64,000 bases of DNA from Thiotrichaceae bacterium UBA4486 (GCA_002389045.1 DGNS01000012.1:1-64000), one strand, 5' to 3'; positions 1 through 8,030 are shown, counted from the stretch's first letter. Notes: a model not told the origin generated them from the sequence alone. Translations and numbers: made by a program.

Positions 1-329
1 AAATTCGCGGTTCAGTTTATTCGGTGCAATCACCGATTCGCCCTCAGCGATCCGGTAGCGATGCCGCTTGTGTTGTTTACTGACCAGGCCCGCTTCTTTC
101 ATCAGGCTGCGGGCCTTGTAGCGGCCCACCGCTTCGCCTTGTTGTTTCAGTCCGTGCGCCAGCTGCACGCCGACTCGTACTATGAATGTCACGGGCTAAT
201 TCCTTCAGCCGTTCCCGTTCGGGATCGACCCGTCGCGCCCGCTGGCGCCGGTAGTTGAGACTGCTGCGGGGCACATCAAAGACACGGAGTGTCGCTTTCC
301 CGGTACCGCACTCTTAACTGCTCGATCAT
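1..329 (-). pseudogene. IS3-family transposase OrfB, N-terminal part, frameshifted
   Basis: Starting at an ATG at 329, the expected OrfB N-terminus (MIEQLRVRY) is readable, but the frame must shift near 300 to continue into VFDVPRSSLNYRR, and shift again near 150-162 to continue into LKQQGEAVGRYKAR and the following HKRHRYRIAEGE. With two frameshifts in 330 bases the protein cannot be made. The catalytic DDE part would lie beyond the left edge. Sequencing error could explain one shift but less easily both. Confidence 0.75.
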
Positions 330-634
330 GGCAATGATCTCATCGAGTCTGACATCAAGAGCGCCGTAGCCTTTTTTAAAACGTCTTTCTCCCGTTCAAT
401 GCGCTTGATCTTCGCTTCCAGTTCCTGGATGCGCTGTTGCTCGGCGGTCAGTGCCCGGCTGCCCACCGGGGTGATGCCCTGGCGTTCCGCTTTCAGCTGG
501 TCAACCCAGCGCCGCAGCGTGCTTTCGCCGACACCGACGGCCTGACTGGCTTCCGACATCTTATAGCCCTGGTCCAGGACCAGACAGGCTGATTCGTGTT
601 TAAATTCCGGGGGGAAACGTCGTCGCTTTCTCAT
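326..634 (-). CDS. IS3-family transposase OrfA
   Basis: DNA-binding subunit of an IS3 transposase. The N-terminus shows the basic start (MRKRRRFPPEFK) and helix-turn-helix (about residues 8-50) of the family, followed by a leucine-zipper-like coiled coil (about 60-90) ending in KDVLKKATALLM, the usual OrfA C-terminus. I chose the ATG at 634 because an AGAGGT ribosome site lies about 10 bases upstream; the reading frame itself is open for 11 more codons. It overlaps the start of orfB at 329 slightly, where IS3 elements normally use a -1 frameshift to make OrfAB. Confidence 0.85.
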   Translation of the reverse strand: MRKRRRFPPEFKHESACLVLDQGYKMSEASQAVGVGESTLRRWVDQLKAERQGITPVGSRALTAEQQRIQELEAKIKRIEREKDVLKKATALLMSDSMRSLP

Positions 635-775
635 ATTGTGTACCTCTTGTTGGGTGTATATTAACACCTATCAAGTGGTACGGATTTATTAGGCCACTAC
701 AAACCGAAATCGGGAACGCTGCGTCCGCCGAAGGCATCCAATGACACAGTATCTGCAACCATGAGCCCTTAACCG

Positions 776-1492
776 ATGTTGAACCCAGCCCAATCGACCA
801 CTGACACCACCAGCGATGCCGAGTTGAGCCAACGAATGGCTGCTGGCGATACCGTCACCCTGGAGCGGGTGATGCGCCGCTACAATCAATCGCTGTATCG
901 CGCCGCACGCAGCATCCTTAAGAACGAGCAGGAGGCTGAAGAGGCCGTGCAAGACGCCTATCTGAAAGGCTATCGCAACATCGGTCAGTTTCATGGCCAG
1001 GCCAAACTGTCCACTTGGCTGACCCGGATCGTCATCAATGAAGCCCTGATACGCCAGCGCAAACATCAACGCCGAGCGGCGATCATCCCCATCGACGTGA
1101 ATGCCGCTGTGGATTCACCCACTGCCGAGGATGCCCCCATGCCAAACGCGACCTCAGCCAGCCCGGAGCAGGACGCCGAGCGCGCCGAAGTCCGTCGTCT
1201 GATAGAACGAAATATCGACAAACTGCCCGATGCGTTTCGTTGCGTGTTTGTCCTGCGGGCGCTCGAAGAAATGACCGTTGAAGAAACCGCGAACTGCCTG
1301 GGCATAGCTGAAGCCACCGTGCGGTCCCGTTATTTCCGCGCCCGGGGCCTGATGCGCAAATCCATTGCGCGTGAAATTGACCTCAATCACGAAGATGCCT
1401 TCAGTTTTGCCGGTGCGCGCTGCGACCGCATCGTCGCCGGCGTACTGGCGCGACTGGCGGGGGAGGCAAACAACGACCCTGCCGGGTCATGA
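776..1492 (+). CDS. RNA polymerase sigma factor, ECF (RpoE-like) type
   Basis: Extracytoplasmic-function sigma factor of 238 residues. Region 2 (about residues 25-95) includes the DAYLKGYRNIGQF core-binding segment, and region 4 (about 135-190) has the helix-turn-helix EEMTVEETANCLGIAEATVRSR in two halves. The C-terminal 40 residues are an extension beyond a minimal ECF factor. No recognisable anti-sigma gene follows; instead a 32-codon ORF overlaps its stop (ATGA) and a lipoprotein gene follows. A weak RpoE-like promoter, GGAAC at 713-717 with TCCAA at 737-741, could allow self-activation, but this is only a pattern match. The decayed IS3 ends about 100 bases upstream. Confidence 0.9.
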   Translation: MLNPAQSTTDTTSDAELSQRMAAGDTVTLERVMRRYNQSLYRAARSILKNEQEAEEAVQDAYLKGYRNIGQFHGQAKLSTWLTRIVINEALIRQRKHQRRAAIIPIDVNAAVDSPTAEDAPMPNATSASPEQDAERAEVRRLIERNIDKLPDAFRCVFVLRALEEMTVEETANCLGIAEATVRSRYFRARGLMRKSIAREIDLNHEDAFSFAGARCDRIVAGVLARLAGEANNDPAGS

Positions 1493-1587
1493 ATCCGCGC
1501 ACCGGGGAACGCAGGGGCGGCTGGCTGGGCTGCATGGACGAAGCCCTTGCGCACCAGGATCATCCGCAAGAATTACGGCACTACTAA
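1489..1587 (+). CDS. 32-residue ORF overlapping the sigma factor stop
   Basis: An ATG at 1489 overlaps the sigma-factor stop as ATGA and opens a 32-codon frame ending at 1587. The peptide is polar (MNPRTGERRGGWLGCMDEAL at the start) with no membrane segment. The position suggests translational coupling. It might be a remnant of an anti-sigma gene or a real small regulator; I do not recognise it. The overlap is the only support, so confidence is low. Confidence 0.3.
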   Translation: MNPRTGERRGGWLGCMDEALAHQDHPQELRHY

Positions 1588-1767
1588 CTGCAGGAGCAGT
1601 TGCGCACCCCCGCCCGAGGTTATTCGCCGTACCGGCGAACCTGGGTAGCCGGACACAACGCGTCCGCACCATTTCGGGAACGCGGCAGGCGCTCGTGTCA
1701 TCTCATGGTCGGAGCCTTGCTCTGCATTGAGATACCACCGTCTGTTCAGCCCCTCAGGAGGGATACC

Positions 1768-2454
1768 ATGAAAACACAAACGCATTCCACACACTCGACC
1801 CGCCGTTCCCGTTCGCTGGCCGGCACCATGGCCATCGCCCTGATCGTGTCTTTGCCTGCCGCGATGAGCGGTTGCGCCAGCACCGATGATGGCGGCCACC
1901 ATCAAGCCAGTAGCTCCCAACAATCAGCACCCATGAACATGTTTGGCGGTGCGTCTTACCAGGGTGAGCCTGCCCTGGCGGTAACGGCTGCGCTGGTAAA
2001 AGCCGGCGGCGGCAGTGAAAACTTCAACTTTGCTAAAGCGCTGGTTTCCATGCTTGGTGAGGAAACCGTCAATGCCGAAGTTGCAAAATTGACTCGGCAA
2101 TATAGTGAGGCAGAGGTCAACACCTTCATTGGCGGGATGGATTTAGCCATCAATCTCAGCCTCAAGCACGCCACTCAAGCCGGTGTCAGCTTGCCCGAAC
2201 CCGCCCCGCTAAGCGGTGTTGAACTGGCCAAAACCCTGGTCACTGCCGGCACTACGCCCGATGGCACCTTCTGGAGCGGCTACCTCTTCGACAAGGCGGT
2301 TTCCAACAAGATTCATCAGCAGGTGATGGTGGATATCAACAACAGCGCAGGTTACGAAGCGGATCTGACAACCCACAAGATTCTCAACCAGGCGATGTAT
2401 GACGTGGCTCAGGCGTTGGGTGTGAACCACGTAAAACTGGCCAGCTTGCACTAG
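1768..2454 (+). CDS. putative lipoprotein, function unknown
   Basis: A 228-residue protein with a positively charged N-terminus, a hydrophobic stretch (about residues 18-33) and a lipobox ending in Cys36 (MSGC), so it is probably anchored to the outer or inner membrane on the periplasmic side. I chose the ATG at 1768 because CAGGAGGG lies just upstream; the frame is open further upstream without a better signal. The mature part is mostly alpha-helical in character and resembles no family I can name. It follows the ECF sigma factor by 180-270 bases and may be its target. Confidence 0.7.
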   Translation: MKTQTHSTHSTRRSRSLAGTMAIALIVSLPAAMSGCASTDDGGHHQASSSQQSAPMNMFGGASYQGEPALAVTAALVKAGGGSENFNFAKALVSMLGEETVNAEVAKLTRQYSEAEVNTFIGGMDLAINLSLKHATQAGVSLPEPAPLSGVELAKTLVTAGTTPDGTFWSGYLFDKAVSNKIHQQVMVDINNSAGYEADLTTHKILNQAMYDVAQALGVNHVKLASLH

Positions 2455-2523
2455 GCACGGCGCTACGCAGTCCTGAGATTCACACGCAGGGCCGCGAGGC
2501 CTGATTAACAAGAGGAAATGAAT

Positions 2524-2862
2524 ATGTTGAATTACGCTTTGATCGCATTTGGAATCGCTGCCGTGGGTGGCCTGGTACTGGCCGCCAGCGTGTTACGCGA
2601 CAAACTTGCCCCCTGGGCGTTGTCCGTGGCGCACGCTCTGCTGGGCGCCACCGGGCTGGTGCTGCTGATCATAATTCTGTTGCAGGGCTCCGCACCGCAG
2701 CAAGTCGTGATCGGCTTCGTGCTGTTGCTGGTCGCCGCCCTGGGTGGCTTCTTTCTGGCGTCATTTCATCTGCGGCATAAAATTCCGTCCAAGGCCGTGG
2801 TGGTCGTTCACGCCGGGGTGGCTGTTGCCGGTTTTCTGACCCTGCTCAGCCTGGCACTCTAA
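2524..2862 (+). CDS. small four-helix membrane protein, unknown
   Basis: A 112-residue protein made almost wholly of four hydrophobic helices (about residues 3-23, 30-53, 62-84, 90-112) with short loops. The ATG at 2524 is preferred over that at 2518 because the AAGAGGAA ribosome site at 2509-2516 would be too close to the latter. It is followed after 3 bases by the DUF2231 gene, so the two are likely co-translated. Function unknown. Confidence 0.65.
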   Translation: MLNYALIAFGIAAVGGLVLAASVLRDKLAPWALSVAHALLGATGLVLLIIILLQGSAPQQVVIGFVLLLVAALGGFFLASFHLRHKIPSKAVVVVHAGVAVAGFLTLLSLAL

Positions 2863-2865
2863 ATA

Positions 2866-3276
2866 ATGCGACACCCGCTGCACCCGGCGGTGGTGCATTT
2901 CCCCATTGCCTGCTGGTCACTGGCGGTGCTTGCTGACTTTGCCAGCCTGCACTTCGGCGAGGCGGCCTGGCGTTGGTCGGCAGGACTTCTGGCGGTGGGC
3001 TGTGGCATGGCGCTACTCGCCATGATGGCTGGTCTTCTGGAACTCCCAAAGGTACCGGAAGGCCCGCCACTGCGGGATACCTATTGGCACATGAACTTAA
3101 TGCTTGCTGCGTTTACTCTATTTTCCATACGGCTACTCCTGGGCCAGGAGCAATTCCAGCCCATTGCGCCGAATCTGGCTCTATTGTGCGTGGATGCGGT
3201 GGGTCTCATCTGTCTGGTTGTTGGCGGCTGGCTTGGCGGTCGGCTGGTATATGGGCATGGTATCGGGCGGACTTGA
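2866..3276 (+). CDS. DUF2231-type membrane protein
   Basis: A 136-residue membrane protein starting with HPLHPAVVHFPIA, the hallmark of DUF2231 proteins, followed by four predicted membrane helices. Some family members are linked to haem or redox membrane proteins, and the conserved histidines (H3, H6, H11) would sit near one membrane face. Start is 3 bases after the preceding gene's stop. It closes the sigma/lipoprotein/membrane cluster. Biochemical role is not established. Confidence 0.75.
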   Translation: MRHPLHPAVVHFPIACWSLAVLADFASLHFGEAAWRWSAGLLAVGCGMALLAMMAGLLELPKVPEGPPLRDTYWHMNLMLAAFTLFSIRLLLGQEQFQPIAPNLALLCVDAVGLICLVVGGWLGGRLVYGHGIGRT

Positions 3277-3294
3277 AAGATCATATTTACTACC

Positions 3295-3417
3295 GTAAAA
3301 ACATCTTTAACTATCCCGTTTTGCCGCAACACTGTCGCGGCGGGGATTACACCGATAATTTTTCCGCTACGCCTTCGGCTTCGCTGCAAATTTACGGCTG
3401 AAGGCAGGGTGTTATGT
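3295..3417 (+). other. possible degenerate integron attC half, ending in GTTATGT
   Basis: The stretch before the phd gene is rich in short dyads (for example GCCTTCGGC at 3371-3379) and ends in GTTATGT at 3411-3417, the same cassette-boundary heptamer seen at 11636, 12423 and 13520. A matching left site is not clear. If real, the phd/parE pair is a cassette displaced to the far side of the integrase gene. This is inference from one heptamer and position. Confidence 0.25.
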
Positions 3418-3478
3418 TTCTTGACAGCACCTATAGACAAGCGCTAACAATAGCCCTGTTCGAAATGAGGGTGTTATC

Positions 3479-3748
3479 ATGCAAACGAAATTTTCAGAGG
3501 ATGTCATTCCCTTGTCTGATCTCAAGGTTAACCCGGGCAAAGTCGTACACCGGGTGAACGATAGACACAGACCAGAGCTGTTGACCAGCAGAGGTAGAGG
3601 CGTTGCTGTCGTGCAAGACCTCAACGATTACGAAAAAACTGCCGAGGAACTTCGATTCATCAAGACTGTGGCCAAGGGACTGGCTTACATCCGGGAAGGC
3701 AATACCGTCACGCTGGCTGAGGCGAAGAACATACTCGGCACAGAGTAA
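3479..3748 (+). CDS. Phd/YefM-family antitoxin
   Basis: An 89-residue protein with the Phd/YefM fold signature: a start region VIPLSDLKVNPGKVVHRV, a central beta strand around RGRGVAVVQDLNDYEK, and a helical C-terminus that would wrap the toxin. Antitoxins of this family bind their own promoter and neutralise ParE/Doc/YoeB-type toxins. The next frame downstream is a ParE-like toxin, confirming the pair. The GTTATGT at 3411 upstream hints it arrived as an integron cassette. Confidence 0.85.
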   Translation: MQTKFSEDVIPLSDLKVNPGKVVHRVNDRHRPELLTSRGRGVAVVQDLNDYEKTAEELRFIKTVAKGLAYIREGNTVTLAEAKNILGTE

Positions 3749-3752
3749 GTAA

Positions 3753-3992
3753 ATCATTATCGCTCGCTCTGCCCTGAGCGACCTCCAGGAGATTAAGGCT
3801 TATTACATTGAGCGGGGTGAGCCGGACATTGGTCAGGATTTTGTAAATGCCATATTGAAAAATGTACAGAGGCTGCGTGATCACCCGGACTCCGGCAGAA
3901 AGGCTCCCAAGTTTAATCAAGAACGCATCCGGGAAATTATCCATTCGCCATTTCGTGTGGTTTACCTGAGGAATGCATCCTCTGGGATTTAA
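3753..3992 (+). pseudogene. ParE-like toxin, truncated by IS110 element
   Basis: The frame after the antitoxin encodes a ParE/RelE-superfamily toxin: IIARSALSDLQEIKAYY, then IGQDFVNAI, RDHPDSGRK and IIHSPFRVVYLR. It ends abruptly after VVYLRNASSGI, whereas ParE toxins continue for about 15 more residues after this strand. The stop at 3990-3992 lies inside the putative terminal repeat of the IS110 element, so the insertion removed the end. There is also no ATG, GTG or TTG: a stop at 3750-3752 is followed directly by ATC ATT ATC. The antitoxin may therefore be orphaned. Confidence 0.75.
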
Positions 3993-3999
3993 GGGGTCG

Positions 4000-4378
4000 C
4001 CCATAAGTCGTTCTCTGTCAACAGGCCGAGCGCCATCATGGCGTTAACATCCCAAAAATATTATTTTGGTTGTTGTGATATGCATCCGATTTTTGATAGT
4101 TGAGCTACTTCAAAAGGAAGTGCTTCAGCCACCCATCAGGATCAAGGCTGGCAGCACTGCATTTGCAGACGTTGCTGCTGCCCCTGGCAAATCGTTGCCC
4201 CACAAAATAATCGGTACCCCCGCGTATCTAATGAATACAGAGTAAAGGACTGCGCGTCAGTCTCCTGAGAGCTTATGCGGAGGGCACTTCACTAAACCAA
4301 AATTAAAATCAGGCGATGGATATTCAGAGTACCGTGTTTTTAGCCATACCCCTTTCGATCTCATCACCTGATAAACCG
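4000..4378 (-). other. non-coding part of the IS110 element
   Basis: About 380 bases between the transposase stop and the left repeat contain no convincing gene on either strand; the longest minus-strand frames are under 60 codons and unlike anything I know. The remainder of the integrase gene is not here. In IS1111-type elements the bridge RNA lies at this end, so this is where to look for it; I cannot fold it by eye. Confidence 0.4.
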
Positions 4379-5395
4379 TTATCCAAAAGCACGCGACACA
4401 TCAAACAGGGTCTGCTCCTTCAGCATGTGATAGCAGGCACGAGTCAACTTGTTCGCAACGGCTTTTTTAGCCACCATCAACGGTACTTTTTTCGATTTAC
4501 GTTGATAATAGCGTTTGATGACCGGATCCCAGATGGCGGCGTAATGGGCCGCTTCAATAAAGGCCATGGCCAGGTATCGATTCCCGTTTTTGGTGTTACC
4601 CTTGCCTTTGGATTTCCCATTGCTGATTTTATCTGAGGGCACACAACGCGCATACGATGAATAGTTGCCGACATTCGGGAAGCGTTCGATAGGGCCTGTT
4701 TCAAGGAGAATGGTCATACCCAATATCTTACCGATACCTGGCGCGCTTAATAAGCGCGCGTAGTGGTCGCTGCTTGTGCAGCTGTCCAATACAAAGGATT
4801 CGATGTCGGCAATTTGCGCATCGATTTGATGCTTCAACTGGAACGCATGTTGGGCCGCCAGCAAGCTGGCAGGTTCCGGAAAATAATGCGACAGCGCTTC
4901 CACCTGGAGCCGTTTGACCTGATAGCCGGTCAGGCGCCGGCCGGTGTGCCGGCCAATCAGACTCTGCAGGCTGAGTACCTGGGCTGTGCGTTGTTTGACC
5001 AGGAGTAATCGGCGCCGTAACAGGTCACGAACGAAGCGCATGGCTTTCGGATAGATGTACCCGGTCGGCAATATATTCAGTCGCAACAGGTGCGCCAGGA
5101 AGCGCGCATCGCTGGCATCGTTGGTATATTTAATGCCATTGTATTGCTGGATCGCCAGTGTGTTGGCCAGATGAACCGGATACCCTATGTCCATCAGGCC
5201 ATCAACCAGCCAGTACCAGTTGTAGGTGGATTCCACGACGATGCCGGTGATGTCGTCCTGATAGGGCTGTAGATGTTGTTGAATGGCGTTCAAATCATTG
5301 GATAAACGCTTCTCGCTGACAGGCCTGTCGTTTTCATCTATCAGCGAAATCAAGCTGTTGTTGCTGTGCAGGTCTATTCCGCAGTAAAGTTGCAT
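4379..5395 (-). CDS. IS110-family transposase
   Basis: A 338-residue DEDD transposase. The N-terminal RuvC-like domain shows the catalytic acids in CGIDLHS (D8), VVESTYNWYW (E), and the pair in NDASDARFLAHL. The C-terminal Tnp_20 domain contains the helix-hairpin-helix SAPGIGKILGMTILLETG and the serine-containing segment SSYARCVPSDKISNGKSKG. Length is normal and no frameshift is seen, so it may be active. IS110 elements recombine with a structured bridge RNA encoded in a non-coding end. Confidence 0.93.
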   Translation of the reverse strand: MQLYCGIDLHSNNSLISLIDENDRPVSEKRLSNDLNAIQQHLQPYQDDITGIVVESTYNWYWLVDGLMDIGYPVHLANTLAIQQYNGIKYTNDASDARFLAHLLRLNILPTGYIYPKAMRFVRDLLRRRLLLVKQRTAQVLSLQSLIGRHTGRRLTGYQVKRLQVEALSHYFPEPASLLAAQHAFQLKHQIDAQIADIESFVLDSCTSSDHYARLLSAPGIGKILGMTILLETGPIERFPNVGNYSSYARCVPSDKISNGKSKGKGNTKNGNRYLAMAFIEAAHYAAIWDPVIKRYYQRKSKKVPLMVAKKAVANKLTRACYHMLKEQTLFDVSRAFG

Positions 5396-5517
5396 AAGTC
5401 GTCTCCTCAGTTGAGTGTAAGCCCATTCGAGTTTATCTCTGGATGCCTCTGCGGGGGGAGGCGACGACTTATGATTTTCAGAGTGAATAGTTTTTATTCA
5501 CTCCGACCCCTTACCAC

Positions 5518-6297
5518 TCAGACGTTTTTCTGCACCCATCTTTTATCTATGTGATGCCGTTTAATGATACCGTCTCTGGGATCCCTGGATACATTGGACG
5601 CGGGAAAAAGGTATTGCCATTTGAGATCAAACGCAGCATTTTTATATTTTCTTGCCAGGGCATAGGGTAAAAATACCTTGCCATAACCTCGTGCCAAATC
5701 ATACTCATGCGTTATTCCTGTTTTCCTGATTTGATCTCGTAGCGGCTTGATCAAGGATTCAGGCAACACGGTTGTTCGTTGTTTGTTACCTTTACCTTCA
5801 CGAACAATGATCTGGTTCATGGAAAAATCGACATCCAGTATCCGCAAACGACAGCATTCCATCAGTCGCAAGCCGCAGCCATACATTATTTTCGCCATCA
5901 ACTGATATGTGCCTGTCATATTATCAATGATACGGACTGCTTCATCATGACTTAATACAACCGGAATTCTTATTGAACGTTTTGCATATGAAAACTGCAG
6001 TTCTCCCAAATCCATATTCAGAAATTGTTTATACAGAAATATTAATGCGTTTAAGGCTGTTCGTTGGGTGGCGGTAGATACGTGTCGCTCAACAGCCAGA
6101 AATGTCAGAAAAGCGTCCACTTCAGATGCTCCCATTTCCCCGGGATGTTTCATTTTATTGAATCGAATATAATAAGTTATCCAATACACATAGGTTTTTT
6201 CAGTGCTGTATGCCAATCCCTTTTTACGGATGAATAAACGGAGCCTGGGAATAAATCGTTTGGAACGGGAATCAATCAAGACAGGGATATCGTCCAT
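5518..6297 (-). pseudogene. intI: integron integrase IntI, C-terminus lost to IS110
   Basis: Tyrosine recombinase of the integron-integrase class. The N-terminal SAM-like domain (residues 10-100) includes HPGEMGASEVDAFLTFLAVE. The catalytic Arg lies in YGCGLRLMECCRLR. The IntI-specific insert is clear: LARKYKNAAFDLKWQYLFP followed by DPRDG and RHHID, which ordinary XerC/D lack. The frame stops at 259 residues after WVQKNV; full IntI proteins have about 320-340 and carry the HxxR box, second His and nucleophilic Tyr in the missing part. The stop lies at the IS110 boundary, so the recombinase should be inactive. It is transcribed away from the cassettes, as in all integrons. Confidence 0.92.
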
Positions 6298-6637
6298 GTA
6301 TCATTACCTCATAAATAGCTTTCCTTGTTAGCCATGTATCATACGATCCAGCCTGTAAAAAGGACAACCGTCTGTAATGCTGACGACTAACAAATGCATC
6401 AAATTTCAAAACAATATCAAAAACAATGACTTGTTGGGCATAAAAAAGTCCGGATATAGAATTAACAGCCCGGCAGATAACGTGGCCATAGCCGCTTATA
6501 TATGCACCTTTATTGAGCAGCAGGTAAGTGTATGATTAAATTAGAATTGAATGGGGTGTAAAGATTATGATCTCAGGAAATCAAGGGCCGAAAATAACGG
6601 CTATGGCCGTAAAATAACCTGTTAGCGGTCAAAGTCA
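6298..6637 (+). other. attI-like region between intI and first cassette
   Basis: This 340-base gene-free stretch should hold attI and the cassette promoter. Two candidate crossover heptamers are seen: GTTGGGC at 6433-6439 (preceded by a CTAACAA at 6387-6393) and GTTAGCG at 6621-6627. The second is the true start of the first cassette, because its first ten bases are complementary to the cassette end at 7591-7600. Also present are an 11-base inverted repeat, GGCCATAGCCG at 6484-6494 and its complement at 6598-6608, and a short direct repeat (GGCCG plus AAAATAAC) just before the junction, recalling attI accessory repeats. No convincing LexA box found. Confidence 0.55.
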
Positions 6638-6667
6638 CTAAGCACAAAGTACGGGAGGGACTTCATT

Positions 6668-7120
6668 ATGATCCAACGTTCAATACTATTCGTTACCGCG
6701 GCACTCCTAGCTGGTTGCGCAGCGCAGCAAGGCTATTATGGCCCCAATCCGCAGGCGCAAGCAGACCAAGCAACGGCAAATTTACGGAATATTGTTTTAG
6801 AACCACTTCGGAGATTTCAACGAGAGCAGCCGACTGATTGTAATTCTCAGAATTTGAAGCTTGCTGTCCTTTCAGCAAGAGAAGTTGAGAGCGTAGCAGA
6901 TCAAAGATCGGAAACGCTTGTGGAATACAATCAAGATTCCGCAGATCTCGATTTAGAAATTGCAGATGTAGCCTTATCCGCAGGGTGTCTGGATACGGCC
7001 GAGAACATGTATCGCCACGTAATTGAGCGCTACATCGGTTTTGTGTACGCAGCCTACAGGCAACGAGCACAGATAGGCATTGAGGATGTAAGAACCAAAC
7101 GGGCCTCCAAGGTACAATAA
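6668..7120 (+). CDS. putative lipoprotein, cassette 1
   Basis: A 150-residue protein with a signal peptide and lipobox ending at Cys17 (LLAGC). The mature part is helical with two cysteines (DCNSQN and AGCLDTAENMYRHVIERY); the C-terminal portion looks like a single tetratricopeptide-like helix pair. A GGGAGGG ribosome site lies about 10 bases before the ATG. It is the first gene in the array and so would be closest to any cassette promoter. Function unknown. Confidence 0.7.
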   Translation: MIQRSILFVTAALLAGCAAQQGYYGPNPQAQADQATANLRNIVLEPLRRFQREQPTDCNSQNLKLAVLSAREVESVADQRSETLVEYNQDSADLDLEIADVALSAGCLDTAENMYRHVIERYIGFVYAAYRQRAQIGIEDVRTKRASKVQ

Positions 7121-7121
7121 A

Positions 7122-7592
7122 TTGAAAGTCAAACCTAAAGCGCCAAGGTTCCATGCTCTCTGGGAAAAAAGAGTAGGGAAGACGATTCTCATAATGAAAC
7201 GATCCTGCTGGCAGAGACTCCGCCAACAAGATGGCAACCTAATACCATTAGACCTGGAAAAGACCCCACTGAATAAAATAGGGCTAGACACACATGTTGA
7301 AGCCGCAGTCATAAGACAAGCAACGGAACGAGTAAAGATTACAATCTATAGAAAGGATCCAAAAGATGCGCCGACCGAAATCAACACTGACAATTATTCA
7401 GTGCATGAAGGGCTACCATCTAACTTGGACGTAAACGAGATGATTGAAACTGCGTCTACCGCTCCAGATCCGAACTTCTGGCGCTACGTTGAAGATCATA
7501 TTTTCATTGTTAAGGATAATCCAGGTAATGATCATTGGCTTGAAACCCTACCCAGAAACGTTGCTGTCCTCATCCAGGGGATGAACTATTGA
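7122..7592 (+). CDS. hypothetical protein, cassette 1 second gene
   Basis: The frame opens with TTG at 7122, one base after the lipoprotein stop, and runs to 7592, ending just inside the cassette's attC. An internal ATG at 7194 is an alternative start with a GGGAAG upstream. The protein has no membrane segment or motif I recognise; residues are mixed charged and hydrophobic with a C-terminus around DHWLETLPRNVAVLIQGMNY. Being confined exactly between the lipoprotein and attC supports that it is a real gene. Confidence 0.5.
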   Translation: MKVKPKAPRFHALWEKRVGKTILIMKRSCWQRLRQQDGNLIPLDLEKTPLNKIGLDTHVEAAVIRQATERVKITIYRKDPKDAPTEINTDNYSVHEGLPSNLDVNEMIETASTAPDPNFWRYVEDHIFIVKDNPGNDHWLETLPRNVAVLIQGMNY

Positions 7593-7671
7593 CCGCTAAC
7601 AACTGTATCAAGTTCGACGCCGATCTTCGATGAATAAAGTGGACACATATACCTAACTCAGGAGGTGTCCT

Positions 7672-7998
7672 ATGAAAACAGGCCGCATGAAGAAAACACG
7701 TTACAGTCATGAGTTCAAGGTGACGGCGGTCAAGCTGGCGAATCATCCGGATGTACTCACCCAGGATGTTGCAAAATCCCTGAACATTCACCCCTTCATG
7801 TTATCGCGTTGGAAGAAAGATTTTCGTGAAGGTCGATTACCGGACTGTGTCAAGGAGGAAGGACTAATGGCCAGCATTGAAGAACACAAACGGATACGTG
7901 CACTGGAGAACCAGGTGTCCCGCCTGAAGATTGAGAATGACCTTTTAAAAAAAGCTATTCAATTCGATTTGGACGAAAAGCAGCGGTCTTCAAGCTGA
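7672..7998 (+). CDS. IS3-family transposase OrfA
   Basis: A 108-residue DNA-binding subunit: helix-turn-helix (about residues 10-55, YSHEFKVTAVKLA through HPFMLSRWKKDF) and a leucine-zipper segment (RIRALENQVSRLKIENDLLKK). A run of seven A followed by G at 7947-7954 is a classical slippery site; a -1 shift there leads into the OrfB frame, which is open from this point, producing the OrfAB transposase. An AGGAGG site precedes the ATG. Confidence 0.9.
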   Translation: MKTGRMKKTRYSHEFKVTAVKLANHPDVLTQDVAKSLNIHPFMLSRWKKDFREGRLPDCVKEEGLMASIEEHKRIRALENQVSRLKIENDLLKKAIQFDLDEKQRSSS

Positions 7999-8030
7999 TC
8001 CATCACCTGGCAAGGCAAGGAGACTACCCG

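Larger units (their letters stand above)
1..680 (-). mobile_element. IS3-family insertion sequence, decayed, cut by window edge
   Basis: An orfA-orfB pair typical of IS3 elements reads leftward from about 680. OrfA is intact, but the visible part of orfB carries two frameshifts, so the element is probably dead. The outer end lies near 665-680, just upstream of orfA; I could not fix the terminal repeat because the other end is outside the window. It sits about 100 bases upstream of the sigma-factor gene at 776 and may have replaced part of its promoter region. Confidence 0.8.
3990..5513 (-). mobile_element. IS110-family insertion sequence, about 1.5 kb
   Basis: The transposase gene at 4379-5395 is flanked by a 10-base inverted repeat, TAAGGGGTCG at 3990-3999 and its complement at 5504-5513. 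Two unrelated genes are cut exactly at these points: the parE-like toxin on the left and the integron integrase on the right. That agreement makes these the likely ends. About 117 bases lie upstream of the transposase and 380 downstream, more like the IS1111 arrangement, where the long non-coding end follows the gene. No target duplication is visible, as usual in this family. Confidence 0.65.

Noticed and set aside
3990..3999. IS end repeat as a chance match
   Set aside because: Considered chance, but kept as an IS end because two independent genes are truncated at the two arms; exact ends still uncertain.
6298..6400. LexA (SOS) box upstream of intI
   Set aside because: Many integron integrases carry one, but no CTG-N10-CAG arrangement of good quality was found here.
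7747..7998. CRISPR-like or tandem repeats in the accessory region
   Set aside because: The repeated motifs in 3400-14300 are attC palindromes of varied sequence and length separated by genes; no regularly spaced identical repeats with spacers are present.
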